The notes below the pieces were generated by a model. It made no database searches, was not told the DNA's origin, and saw only the letters and a program-made list of their open reading frames with translations. 24,006 bases of DNA. Origin: JAKAWQ01 sp035549615. Its GTDB lineage: Bacteria > Pseudomonadota > Alphaproteobacteria > Acetobacterales > Acetobacteraceae. Position 1 is the first letter of the stretch. Each line of letters begins with the position of its first letter. A program made the translations under genes and the position numbers. Shown here piece after piece: positions 13,750 to 20,750 of the stretch. The stretch spans positions 1-24,006 of the forward strand of contig DASZQO010000272.1 of NCBI GenBank assembly GCA_035549615.1, in the 5' to 3' direction.

Positions 13750-14687
13750 CCGCCACCTACGCCCTTTTGATCGAATATGACGGCACGCCCTTCCGCGGCT
13801 GGCAGCGCCAGGCGGGCGGCCCCTCGGTGCAGGAAGCGCTGGAAGCGGCGGCGGCGAAGCTCGCCCGTGGGATGGTCTCCACCACCGTCGCCGGGCGAAC
13901 CGATGCCGGCGTGCATGCCGAGGGGCAGGTCGTCGAGCTGCGATTGGAGAGGGATTTCCCCCTCGAAAAGATCGCGGCTGCGCTCAACGACCATCTCCGC
14001 CCGCAGCCGATCGCCGTGCTCCGCGCCGCTCCCGCCCCGCCCGGCTGGAACCCGCGCTTTTCGGCGATCCGCCGCCTCTATCGCTATCGCATCCTCAACC
14101 GTCCAGCGCCCCCCGCGCTTGCCGCTGGGCGGGTCTGGCATGTACCGCAGCCGCTCGATGCGGCGGCGATGGCGGAAGCCGCGCGCGCGCTCATCGGCCG
14201 GCACGATTTCTCATCCTTCCGCGCCGCCGGCTGCCAGGCGAAGAGCGCACTCCGCACGCTCGCACGCCTGGAGGTGCAACGATATGGCGAGATGATCGTC
14301 ATCACCGCCGAGGCGCGGAGCTTCCTCTATCATCAGGTGCGCAATATCGCGGGCTCGCTCAAGCTCGTCGGTGAAGGGCGATGGGCGCCCGGGCATATGG
14401 CTGCCGTGCTCGCTGCGCGTGACCGCCGGCTTGCCGGCCCCACCGCGCCAGCCGCCGGCCTCTCGCTCATTTCCGTAGTCTACCGGAACGAATTGTTCGG
14501 CACCCTATGCCCAGCCAAGCAGGAAATGAGGGCCGAGCAGAAGGGCGGCGGTTCCGAGATTGACGAGCAGCACAAGGATGCCGGCACGCCAGCCGCCGAG
14601 TGCAAGCCCATGCTTGGCAAGGAACCATTGCAGCCAGAGCCCGTAGCCGCCGAGCGCGCCGAGGAGGGCTGGCATTCCCCAGCCTGA
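13746..14687 (+). CDS. truA: tRNA pseudouridine(38-40) synthase TruA with antisense C-terminal extension
   Basis: The ATG at 13746 overlaps the fmt stop (ATGA). Catalytic Asp53 lies in AGRTDAGVHA; other family marks are the opening YALLIEYDGTPFRGWQRQ, RLYRYRI, FRAAGCQAKS and FLYHQVRNIAGSL. The enzyme makes pseudouridine in the anticodon arm of many tRNAs. The conserved fold ends near residue 246 (LSLISVVY), which is the usual family length. The frame then continues to residue 313 with a charged, Glu-rich tail that is unlike TruA. Of that tail, 183 bp lies antisense over the end of the convergent membrane-protein gene. Either the normal stop was lost or a small sequence change near 14490-14510 extends the frame. 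Confidence 0.93.
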   Translation: MTATYALLIEYDGTPFRGWQRQAGGPSVQEALEAAAAKLARGMVSTTVAGRTDAGVHAEGQVVELRLERDFPLEKIAAALNDHLRPQPIAVLRAAPAPPGWNPRFSAIRRLYRYRILNRPAPPALAAGRVWHVPQPLDAAAMAEAARALIGRHDFSSFRAAGCQAKSALRTLARLEVQRYGEMIVITAEARSFLYHQVRNIAGSLKLVGEGRWAPGHMAAVLAARDRRLAGPTAPAAGLSLISVVYRNELFGTLCPAKQEMRAEQKGGGSEIDEQHKDAGTPAAECKPMLGKEPLQPEPVAAERAEEGWHSPA

Positions 14688-15080
14688 CGGCATGCCCAGG
14701 GTGACCAGAACGCCAATGATCACAATCAACAGGCTGCCCAGAACCGGGATCACCCACTGGCACCAGTTGAAGGCCGTGGCATAGCGCAGCCAGAGCTTCT
14801 CCCGGCCCCAGGCCGCCGCCAGCAGCTCAGAGATCACCGGCTGCGCCAGCAGGACCGAGAGTGTTTCGAGAAAGCTCACCATTCCGGCATGCACCGCGCC
14901 GTTCAGCGCGAGCAGCGCCGCCCCCACCAGCGGAAACGCGACCAGCGGCGCGAGGCTGGCGAGGAAGGATTGCGGCGTGTCGCCGAAATGGGTGAGCCCC
15001 TCCGGACGCCCGCGGGCGATCAGGGCGATGCCGAGCACGACGGTCTGGAACCCGCTGCGGGGCGGCTGGCGACCACTCAT
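14505..15080 (-). CDS. Integral membrane protein of unknown function, coupled to dapE
   Basis: The protein has 191 residues with about five hydrophobic segments (near residues 38-59, 62-90, 104-130, 133-158 and 163-188), so it sits in the inner membrane. I recognise no named family; a Yip1-like small membrane protein is conceivable but not shown. The tail ends in GPHFLLGWA. Its ATG overlaps the dapE stop by 4 bp, making it the last gene of dapD-dapE-this gene and translationally coupled to them. Its 3' end overlaps the convergent truA frame by 183 bp. The long clean frame and coupling support that it is real. Confidence 0.78.
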   Translation of the reverse strand: MSGRQPPRSGFQTVVLGIALIARGRPEGLTHFGDTPQSFLASLAPLVAFPLVGAALLALNGAVHAGMVSFLETLSVLLAQPVISELLAAAWGREKLWLRYATAFNWCQWVIPVLGSLLIVIIGVLVTLGMPSGWGMPALLGALGGYGLWLQWFLAKHGLALGGWRAGILVLLVNLGTAALLLGPHFLLGWA

Positions 15081-16225
15081 CCGGGGAAGGCGCCCAGGAA
15101 GGCGCCCAGTACGGAACGATAGATGCGCGTCAGCGCGGCCAGCTCGGAAACCGGCACATGCTCATCCACCTGGTGCATGCTGGCCCCGACCAGGCCAAAC
15201 TCCGCCACCGGGCAATAGCGCGCGATGAAGCGCGCGTCCGACGTCCCGCCACCGGTGTCGAGCCGGGGCGCAATGCCGCTCACCGCCTCGATCGCAGCGG
15301 CAAGCTTCTCCACATCCGGCCCCGGCTGAGTAAGGAAGGCCTCGCCGCTGATCGTCACCACGACCTCGCTCCGCTCGGCGTAGCGCGCCATCACCGTGCG
15401 GAGCCAGGAACCGAGGTCGGCGCCGCGATGAAGGTCGTTGAACCGGATATTGAGCGCGGCACGCGCCGTCGCGGGAATGACGTTGCTCGCCGGATTGCCG
15501 ACATCAATGCTGGTGACTTCAAGCCCCGAAGGCGCGAACCAGGCGTTTCCGGCATCGAGCGGCACCGAGATCAGCGCCGCCAGCGCCGCCACCAGCCGAT
15601 GCACTGGATTGTCTGCCCGTTCCGGATAGGCAACATGGCCCTGAATCCCGTGCACCGTGATCGCCGCATTGAGGCTGCCGCGCCGTCCGATCTTCACCAC
15701 TTCGCCGAGCCGCGCCGGGTTGGTCGGCTCGCCGACCAGGCAGAAATCGGGAATTTCTCCCTTTTGCTCCATCCATTCGAGCACTTTCACAGTGCCGTCG
15801 CGGGCCGCCCCCTCCTCATCGCCGGTGATGAGGAGGCTGATCGAGCCTCTCTCCCCGCCGGCAGTCAGGTGCGCCGCCGCCGCGGCGACGAAGGATGCGA
15901 TCGCGCCTTTCATGTCGCAGGCGCCACGGCCGTAGAGGATTTCGCCCGCGACCTCTCCGCCGAAAGGATCGAAGCGCCAGCCGGGACCCGGCGGCACCAC
16001 GTCGGTGTGCCCGGCGAAGCAGAAATGCGGCGCGGTTTCGCCGATGCGCGCATAGAGATTCCGGACCTCGCCGAAGCGAAGTGGAACCACCCGGAAGCCG
16101 AGCCCGCTCAGCACCTCCGCAAGCACATCCTGCGCGCCCGCATCTGCCGGCGTGACCGAGGCGCAGCGGATCAGCGCCTGAGCGAGGGGCAAAGGATCTA
16201 GAAGCAGCGAATCGGCCTCACTCAC
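15077..16225 (-). CDS. dapE: Succinyl-diaminopimelate desuccinylase
   Basis: From the GTG at 16225 the protein has 382 residues, the usual DapE length. The start is set by the 4-bp GTGA overlap with the dapD stop; the open frame beyond it is antisense-like noise inside dapD. Metal ligands of the M20 family are seen: His73 in FAGHTDVVPPG, Asp104 in GRGACDMKG, the catalytic/bridging Glu pair in GDEEG (137-138), Glu in GEPTNP and a late His in GASMHQVDEHV. The enzyme removes succinate from N-succinyl-LL-diaminopimelate in the lysine and peptidoglycan precursor pathway. The product is LL-DAP. The gene lies between dapD, which acts two steps earlier, and a small membrane protein. Confidence 0.96.
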   Translation of the reverse strand: MSEADSLLLDPLPLAQALIRCASVTPADAGAQDVLAEVLSGLGFRVVPLRFGEVRNLYARIGETAPHFCFAGHTDVVPPGPGWRFDPFGGEVAGEILYGRGACDMKGAIASFVAAAAAHLTAGGERGSISLLITGDEEGAARDGTVKVLEWMEQKGEIPDFCLVGEPTNPARLGEVVKIGRRGSLNAAITVHGIQGHVAYPERADNPVHRLVAALAALISVPLDAGNAWFAPSGLEVTSIDVGNPASNVIPATARAALNIRFNDLHRGADLGSWLRTVMARYAERSEVVVTISGEAFLTQPGPDVEKLAAAIEAVSGIAPRLDTGGGTSDARFIARYCPVAEFGLVGASMHQVDEHVPVSELAALTRIYRSVLGAFLGAFPG

Positions 16226-17061
16226 GCGCGGAGCAGCTCGTTGATCGAGGTTTTCGCCCGCGTTCGCGCATCCACCCGCTTGACGATCACCGCGCAGGCA
16301 AGCGCCGGGCCTGGCGTTCCGTCCGGCAAGGGCTTGCCCGGCAAGCTGCCCGGCACGACCACCGAATAAGCCGGCACGCGGCCGGTGAACACCTCTCCGC
16401 TCGCCCGATCGATGATCCTGGTCGAGGCCCCGAGGAAGACGCCCATCGAAAGCACGCTGCCCCGTTCCACCACCACGCCCTCGGCCACTTCTGAACGCGC
16501 GCCGATAAAGCAATCATCCTCGATGATCACCGGGCTCGCCTGCAGGGGCTCGAGCACGCCGCCGAGCCCGACGCCGCCGCTGATATGGCAGTTGCGCCCG
16601 ACCTGCGCGCAGCTCCCCACGGTCGCCCAGGTATCGATCATCGTGCCGCTCTCGACCCGGGCGCCGACATTGACAAAGCAGGGCATCAGGACGACCCCGG
16701 GCGCAATATGGGCGGAATGGCGCACGATCGCTCCCGGCACCGCCCGAAATCCGGCCGCGGCGAAGTGGTTCGCCCCCCAGCCAGCGAACTTCATCGGCAC
16801 CTTGTCATAGGCCGGGGCGCCCCCCGCCCCCGGAATCGGCGCCGCGTCGTTGATGCGGAAGGACATCAGCACCGCCTTCTTGAGCCACTCATGCACCACC
16901 CAGCCTTCGGGGGTCGGCTCAGCGACGCGGAGTTGGCCCGAATCGAGCGCATCGAGCACGGCCAGGATCGTCGTCCGTGCCTCTCCCGCCGTGCCGGCGG
17001 AAAGCGTCTCGCGTTTTTCCCACAGCGCCTCGATCGGCGCGCGCAGCTCCTGCGCTGGCAT
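16222..17061 (-). CDS. dapD: 2,3,4,5-tetrahydropyridine-2,6-dicarboxylate N-succinyltransferase
   Basis: The protein has 279 residues from the ATG at 17061, chosen for GAGGAG 9 bp upstream; the frame is open to 17241 but that part covers intergenic DNA up to the Pho box. Family marks are GWVVHEWLKKAVLMSFRIND, YDKVPMKF and a left-handed beta-helix of hexapeptide repeats over residues ~105-235 (for example IAPGVVLMPCFVNVGARVESGTMIDTW in sense, with GSCAQVGRNCHISGG after it). It is a trimeric cytoplasmic enzyme that succinylates tetrahydrodipicolinate with succinyl-CoA. It leads the dapD-dapE-membrane protein operon and is divergent from pstS across a 287-bp region. Confidence 0.96.
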   Translation of the reverse strand: MPAQELRAPIEALWEKRETLSAGTAGEARTTILAVLDALDSGQLRVAEPTPEGWVVHEWLKKAVLMSFRINDAAPIPGAGGAPAYDKVPMKFAGWGANHFAAAGFRAVPGAIVRHSAHIAPGVVLMPCFVNVGARVESGTMIDTWATVGSCAQVGRNCHISGGVGLGGVLEPLQASPVIIEDDCFIGARSEVAEGVVVERGSVLSMGVFLGASTRIIDRASGEVFTGRVPAYSVVVPGSLPGKPLPDGTPGPALACAVIVKRVDARTRAKTSINELLRA

Positions 17062-17230
17062 CACATCCCACTCCTCGGCCCGTTCTCCTCGACACCCAAA
17101 CCGGGCGCGGGCCGGGCGCGGGGCGGCGGACGATGCGTGGCTGCCCGTTCCTCTGTCAACGCGGCGGTGACGATCCCCCCTCAACGCCATCCCCGCGAAC
17201 ACCCCCCGGCCCGAAGGGATCATCATCGTT

Positions 17231-17248
17231 CTGTCATCCAACTGTCAC
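17231..17248 (+). promoter_or_regulatory. Pho box (PhoB-binding site) upstream of pstS
   Basis: CTGTCAT and CTGTCAC are spaced by CCAA, giving the classical 18-bp PhoB site of two 7-bp repeats with an 11-bp period. It lies 100 bp before the pstS ATG. TGATAG at 17267-17272 is a weak -10 candidate 18 bp after the second repeat. Phosphate starvation should activate pstSCA here. Apart from this site and the leader hairpin, I see nothing further in 17062-17348. Confidence 0.88.
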
Positions 17249-17291
17249 GTGCCTGACCCCGGAACCTGATAGCCCGAGGGCCGGGCGCCCG

Positions 17292-17314
17292 AGAGGGCGG
17301 AAGCGGCGCCCTCT
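17292..17314 (+). other. Hairpin in pstS leader
   Basis: AGAGGGCG (17292-17299) and CGCCCTCT (17307-17314) form a perfect 8-bp stem with a 7-nt loop, 34 bp before the pstS start. It may stabilise the leader mRNA; there is no T-run for termination. Confidence 0.35.
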
Positions 17315-17348
17315 TCCAACCTGTACCACCCCGCATCGGAGGCACCTA

Positions 17349-18440
17349 ATGCAGACGCAATCGCGCGAGACGTTGCTTCGCCGTACATTTCTTCTTGGCA
17401 CCCTTGGCGGCACCAGCTTCGGCCTGCTCTCGCTTGCGCCCCATCGGGCCGCCGCGGCGGAAGTCACGCTGCTTGAGACCGGCTCGACCCTGCTCTATCC
17501 GCTCTTCAATCTTTGGGTGCCGAAATACACCGCCATGCATCCTGGCGTGCGCATCACGACCCAGGGGACCGGCAGCGGCACCGGCATCGCCCAGGCGATT
17601 TCGGGCGTCGCGCAGATCGGCGCCTCCGATGCCTATATGAGCACTGCGCAATTGAAGAAGAATCCGGGAATCCTCAACATTCCTCTCGCCATTTCGGCGC
17701 AGACCGTGAACTACAACGTGCCCGGCCTCAATAATACCAATCTCAAGCTCTCCGGCCCCATTCTCGCCGGTATCTACAGCGGCAAGATCACGCATTGGAA
17801 CGACCCGGCAATCGCCAAGATCAATCCTGGCGTCAATCTTCCCAATCACGGGATCACCCCCATCCACCGCACCGATGGCAGCGGCGATACCTTCATCTTC
17901 ACCCAGTATCTCGCTTTTTCGACCCCGGAATGGGCAGACAATGTTGGCTACGGCACCACCATTTCCTGGCCGTCTGTGCAGGGCGGCATCGGCGCTATCG
18001 GCAATCCGGGCATGGTGCAGGCCTGTGGGCAAACCGCCGGCTCCATTGCCTATATTGGCGTGAGCTTCCACGAACAGATCGCCAAGGCCGGCCTCGGCAC
18101 GGCACTGCTGCAAAATCGTGCCGGCAATTTCGTGCTGCCGAACCCGACCACCGTCGGCGCGGCAGCCGCCGCGCTCGAGGGCAAGACCCCGCCCGATGAG
18201 CGCATCAGCCTGATTTTCGCGCCCGGAGAGAACTCCTATCCGATCATCAATTATGAATACGCGATCGTGAACGCCAAGCAGGCCAGTTCCGACATCGCCG
18301 CGGCGGTGCGTGACTTCCTCACCTGGGCGGTCGATCCGGCGGGCGGAAATGCGCCGGAATTCCTTGGTGCCGTGCGTTTCCTGCCGCTGCCGGAGAAGAT
18401 TGCGGCACTCTCCAAGGCGCAGATCGCGAAGATCCAGTAA
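17349..18440 (+). CDS. pstS: Phosphate ABC transporter substrate-binding protein PstS
   Basis: The protein has 363 residues. The ATG has CGGAGG upstream. The N-terminus has paired arginines (LLRRTFLLGTLGG) and a hydrophobic run ending in AAAA, consistent with Tat or Sec export to the periplasm. PstS features follow: TLLETGSTLLYPLFNLW at the first strand, GTGSGTGIAQAISG, GASDAYMS and HRTDGSGDTFIFTQYL, which carry the Ser, Thr, Asp and Arg residues that hold phosphate. It captures inorganic phosphate for the PstC-PstA channel. The upstream Pho box indicates PhoB control. A strong hairpin after the stop probably makes pstS mRNA more abundant than the rest of the operon. Confidence 0.95.
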   Translation: MQTQSRETLLRRTFLLGTLGGTSFGLLSLAPHRAAAAEVTLLETGSTLLYPLFNLWVPKYTAMHPGVRITTQGTGSGTGIAQAISGVAQIGASDAYMSTAQLKKNPGILNIPLAISAQTVNYNVPGLNNTNLKLSGPILAGIYSGKITHWNDPAIAKINPGVNLPNHGITPIHRTDGSGDTFIFTQYLAFSTPEWADNVGYGTTISWPSVQGGIGAIGNPGMVQACGQTAGSIAYIGVSFHEQIAKAGLGTALLQNRAGNFVLPNPTTVGAAAAALEGKTPPDERISLIFAPGENSYPIINYEYAIVNAKQASSDIAAAVRDFLTWAVDPAGGNAPEFLGAVRFLPLPEKIAALSKAQIAKIQ

Positions 18441-18452
18441 CCCGCAACCAAT

Positions 18453-18481
18453 GGCGCCGGCGTGCAGCATGCGCCGGCGCC
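18453..18481 (+). terminator. Strong hairpin between pstS and pstC (attenuator or mRNA stabiliser)
   Basis: GGCGCCGGCG and CGCCGGCGCC form a perfect 10-bp GC stem with a 9-nt loop, followed by GTTTCCTTT. Its place 12 bp after the pstS stop suggests partial termination or 3' protection, raising binding protein over permease, a usual arrangement for ABC operons. Confidence 0.6.
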
Positions 18482-18538
18482 GTTTCCTTTGCCGCCTCCC
18501 TTCGGCTAAAATCGTTCGCAAAATGGGATAAGAGTTTC

Positions 18539-19510
18539 TTGCGTACGAGTCCTTTCCGCATCGGCCTTATCGGCCTCGCTGGGATCATTCCCGGCATGCT
18601 GGTTGCCGTTGTGCTGTTCCTTGCGATCTATTCGTGGCCGGCGATCCATTTCAACGGAATCGGCTTTCTGTTCCGTGAGACCTGGAATCTCGGCAATCTC
18701 TATGCCGATCCGGTGACCCGGCGCGGCGTTCAGGTTCCGATCGGCGCGCAATATGGCATCCTCGTCTTCATTGTCGGCACCCTCGCGACCTCCGCGATCG
18801 CGCTCCTGATCGCCGTTCCCGTCAGTCTCGGTGTCGCTATCTTTCTCGCCGAAGGCGCGCCGCCCCGCCTTCGCCCCACGCTCTCCCTCATGGTTGAGCT
18901 CCTTGCGGTCGTGCCGAGCGTTGTCTACGGGCTCTGGGGCGTGGCAGTACTCGTGCCCTTGATCGCCCATGACATTGCGCCCGTGCTCAACAGCGTGCTC
19001 GGGTTCATCCCCTTCTTCGCCGGCGGCTCGCCCACCGGTTTCGGTTTGCTCTCCTCCTCGCTCGTGCTCACCCTCATGGTGGTGCCGATCATCACCGCCA
19101 CGATCTATTCCGCACTCCTTCAGGTGCCGCGTCCGGACAAGGAAGCGGCCTACGCGCTCGGCGCGATGAAGTTCGAGGTGGCGGTTCGCGCCATGCTGCC
19201 GATGGTGCGCGGCAGCATCGTCGGCGCGATCATCCTCGGTCTCGGTCGCGCGCTCGGTGAAACCATGGCGGTGCTGATGGTGAGCGGCGGCGCGATCAAT
19301 TACCTTCCAGGAACGATCACCAGCCCTATCAGCACCATGGCCTCCTTCATCGTCTCGCAGCTCGACAGTGCCGAGCAGGACCCAACTGGCATGGCCGTCC
19401 GCTCGCTCGCTGAGATCGCACTCGTGCTCTTCATCATCACCGTCATCGTCAATGTGATCGCGCGTCTGATCACGAGAGGTCTGCATGTCGGTCTCGGAAG
19501 CCGCGCTTGA
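18539..19510 (+). CDS. pstC: Phosphate ABC transporter permease PstC
   Basis: From a TTG at 18539 the protein has 323 residues. No ATG or GTG gives a complete first helix, and AAGAG lies a few bases upstream, so the TTG is preferred. Six or so hydrophobic segments are present, and the BPD_transp_1 coupling region reads KEAAYALGAMKFEVAVRAMLP, with RALGETMAVLMVSGG after it. The family's charged residue pattern near the channel fits phosphate permeases. It pairs with PstA in the inner membrane. The frame overlaps the pstA start by 26 bp, implying coupled translation. The rare start codon after the pstS hairpin may further lower its expression relative to pstS. Confidence 0.93.
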   Translation: MRTSPFRIGLIGLAGIIPGMLVAVVLFLAIYSWPAIHFNGIGFLFRETWNLGNLYADPVTRRGVQVPIGAQYGILVFIVGTLATSAIALLIAVPVSLGVAIFLAEGAPPRLRPTLSLMVELLAVVPSVVYGLWGVAVLVPLIAHDIAPVLNSVLGFIPFFAGGSPTGFGLLSSSLVLTLMVVPIITATIYSALLQVPRPDKEAAYALGAMKFEVAVRAMLPMVRGSIVGAIILGLGRALGETMAVLMVSGGAINYLPGTITSPISTMASFIVSQLDSAEQDPTGMAVRSLAEIALVLFIITVIVNVIARLITRGLHVGLGSRA

Positions 19511-20348
19511 GTTCCCCCTCCTCCGGGGGCGCCGCATCCGCACGCGCATCGGCTGGGCGCTTTCGATCTTCGCCTTCCTTCTCGTCGCGGCACCGCTCAT
19601 CGATATTCTTCTTCTCGTCGCAGTGCGCGGCATTTCCGCGATCTCGATCCCGCTTTTCACCACCGTCACCAACGGCATCAGCGGCGGCCTGCTCAACGCG
19701 ATTGTCGGCACCTTCGTCCTGTCCGGCGGCGCGCTGATCATCGGCGTTCCGATCGGCGTCGGCGGTGGCATCTATCTCTCGGAATTCGGCAGCGGCAGCT
19801 TCGGCGCGATCGTGCGCTTCCTCTCCGACGTGCTCACCGGCATCCCCTCGATCGTGCTTGGCTATTTCTCCTATATCACCATGATCATCGGCCTCGGCTG
19901 GCAGTTCTCCGCCCTCGCCGGCGCGATCACGCTGGCGTTGATGGTGGTGCCCTACATGGCCCGCCTCACCGAGCTCTCGCTGCGCCAGGTTCCGCTCTCT
20001 CTGCGCGAAGCGGGCTATGCGCTCGGCGCGTCCGAGCGCAAAGTCATCTTTCGTATCGTTCTGCCCCCGGCACTGCCGGGCGTGCTCACCGGCGCCCTGC
20101 TGGCACTTGCGATCTCGGTCGGCGAGACGGCTCCGCTAATCTATACCGCCGGCTGGTCCAACTATGTCTGGAACGGCAAGCTCACGCACGAGCCGATCGG
20201 CTACCTCACCTATGTGATCTGGAGCTTCATCAACCAGCCTTTCGCCAGCGCCCACGCGCTCGCCTTCGCCGCCGCCTTTCTCGTCGTGCTCGTAGTGCTG
20301 GTGATCAATATCACCGCCCGCACGCTCCTGTTCGCCCGCACCGCCTAG
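19485..20348 (+). CDS. pstA: Phosphate ABC transporter permease PstA
   Basis: The protein has 287 residues from the ATG at 19485, with AGAGG upstream inside the end of pstC. About six membrane helices are seen. PstA hallmarks are GIYLSEFGSG, LTGIPSIVLGYF, the coupling segment REAGYALGASERKVIFRIVLPPALPG and SVGETAPLIYTAG. It forms the phosphate channel with PstC. In most bacteria pstB (ATPase) and phoU follow directly; here the next gene is argB on the other strand, so the ATPase must be encoded elsewhere for this transporter to work. Confidence 0.95.
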   Translation: MSVSEAALEFPLLRGRRIRTRIGWALSIFAFLLVAAPLIDILLLVAVRGISAISIPLFTTVTNGISGGLLNAIVGTFVLSGGALIIGVPIGVGGGIYLSEFGSGSFGAIVRFLSDVLTGIPSIVLGYFSYITMIIGLGWQFSALAGAITLALMVVPYMARLTELSLRQVPLSLREAGYALGASERKVIFRIVLPPALPGVLTGALLALAISVGETAPLIYTAGWSNYVWNGKLTHEPIGYLTYVIWSFINQPFASAHALAFAAAFLVVLVVLVINITARTLLFARTA

Positions 20349-20410
20349 AGTGTGGTGACCGGAGGTGGACTCACCGAAGGTCTGAATCACGCGAGAAAAC
20401 AAATGGCTGA

Positions 20411-20490
20411 AGCGGGATGCGTGAGCGGAAGCCGACGCATCCCGCTCCAGAGCGGATCACAGAGCGATCCGAGCGCGCAAATACGCTCGG
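20411..20490 (+). other. Run of hairpins downstream of pstA
   Basis: A perfect 12-bp stem (AGCGGGATGCGT with ACGCATCCCGCT, 20411-20446) is followed by GGATC/GATCC (20454-20470) and CCGAGCG/CGCTCGG (20469-20490), the last two sharing two bases and so mutually exclusive. The first could end pst transcripts or protect their 3' end, although no T-run follows. The rest of the 402-bp gap to argB holds the dispersed repeat and no credible gene. Confidence 0.5.
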
Positions 20491-20549
20491 CAGAACAAGG
20501 CTCGCGCCTGGTCCGTCAAACGGAACACGTTCTGGAAAGTGTTATGCGC

Positions 20550-20656
20550 TTTCATAAAGGGCCAGAAGGAAGAAGACTTCTTTTTCTGAAGAAAAAGAAG
20601 CAAAAAGACTTTTCTCCGTTTTCGGAACCCCGCGCCGGCTGTGGACAATAAATGAA
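20550..20656 (+). repeat. Dispersed repeat, copy C (~107 bp)
   Basis: It begins with ATAAAG, then perfect 10-bp arms CTTCTTTTTC and GAAAAAGAAG with a TGAA loop (20577-20600), then CAAAAAGACTTTTCTC, GTTTTCGG and GCGCCGGCTG, ending near AATAAATGAA. The same blocks occur in order in copy B (4475-4361, minus strand), with small gaps and substitutions. It sits between convergent pstA and argB and could end transcription from either side. Confidence 0.78.
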
Positions 20657-20750
20657 AAGAACGGCCTCTCTTCGTTTGCCGCATTGGAGTTGACGGCCGC
20701 CGACGAACTTTATTGAAAGCCGGCAATCGATTTTCCGGCCTCCGTTTTTC

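Noticed and set aside
17153..17175. Possible second Pho box near CTGTCAACGC
   Set aside because: Only one CTGTCA-like half is present; the position 11 bp on does not match.
18506..19771. Minus-strand open frame (421 codons) across pstC and pstA
   Set aside because: Antisense to conserved permease genes; composition is charged and low-complexity, as expected of a reversed membrane gene.
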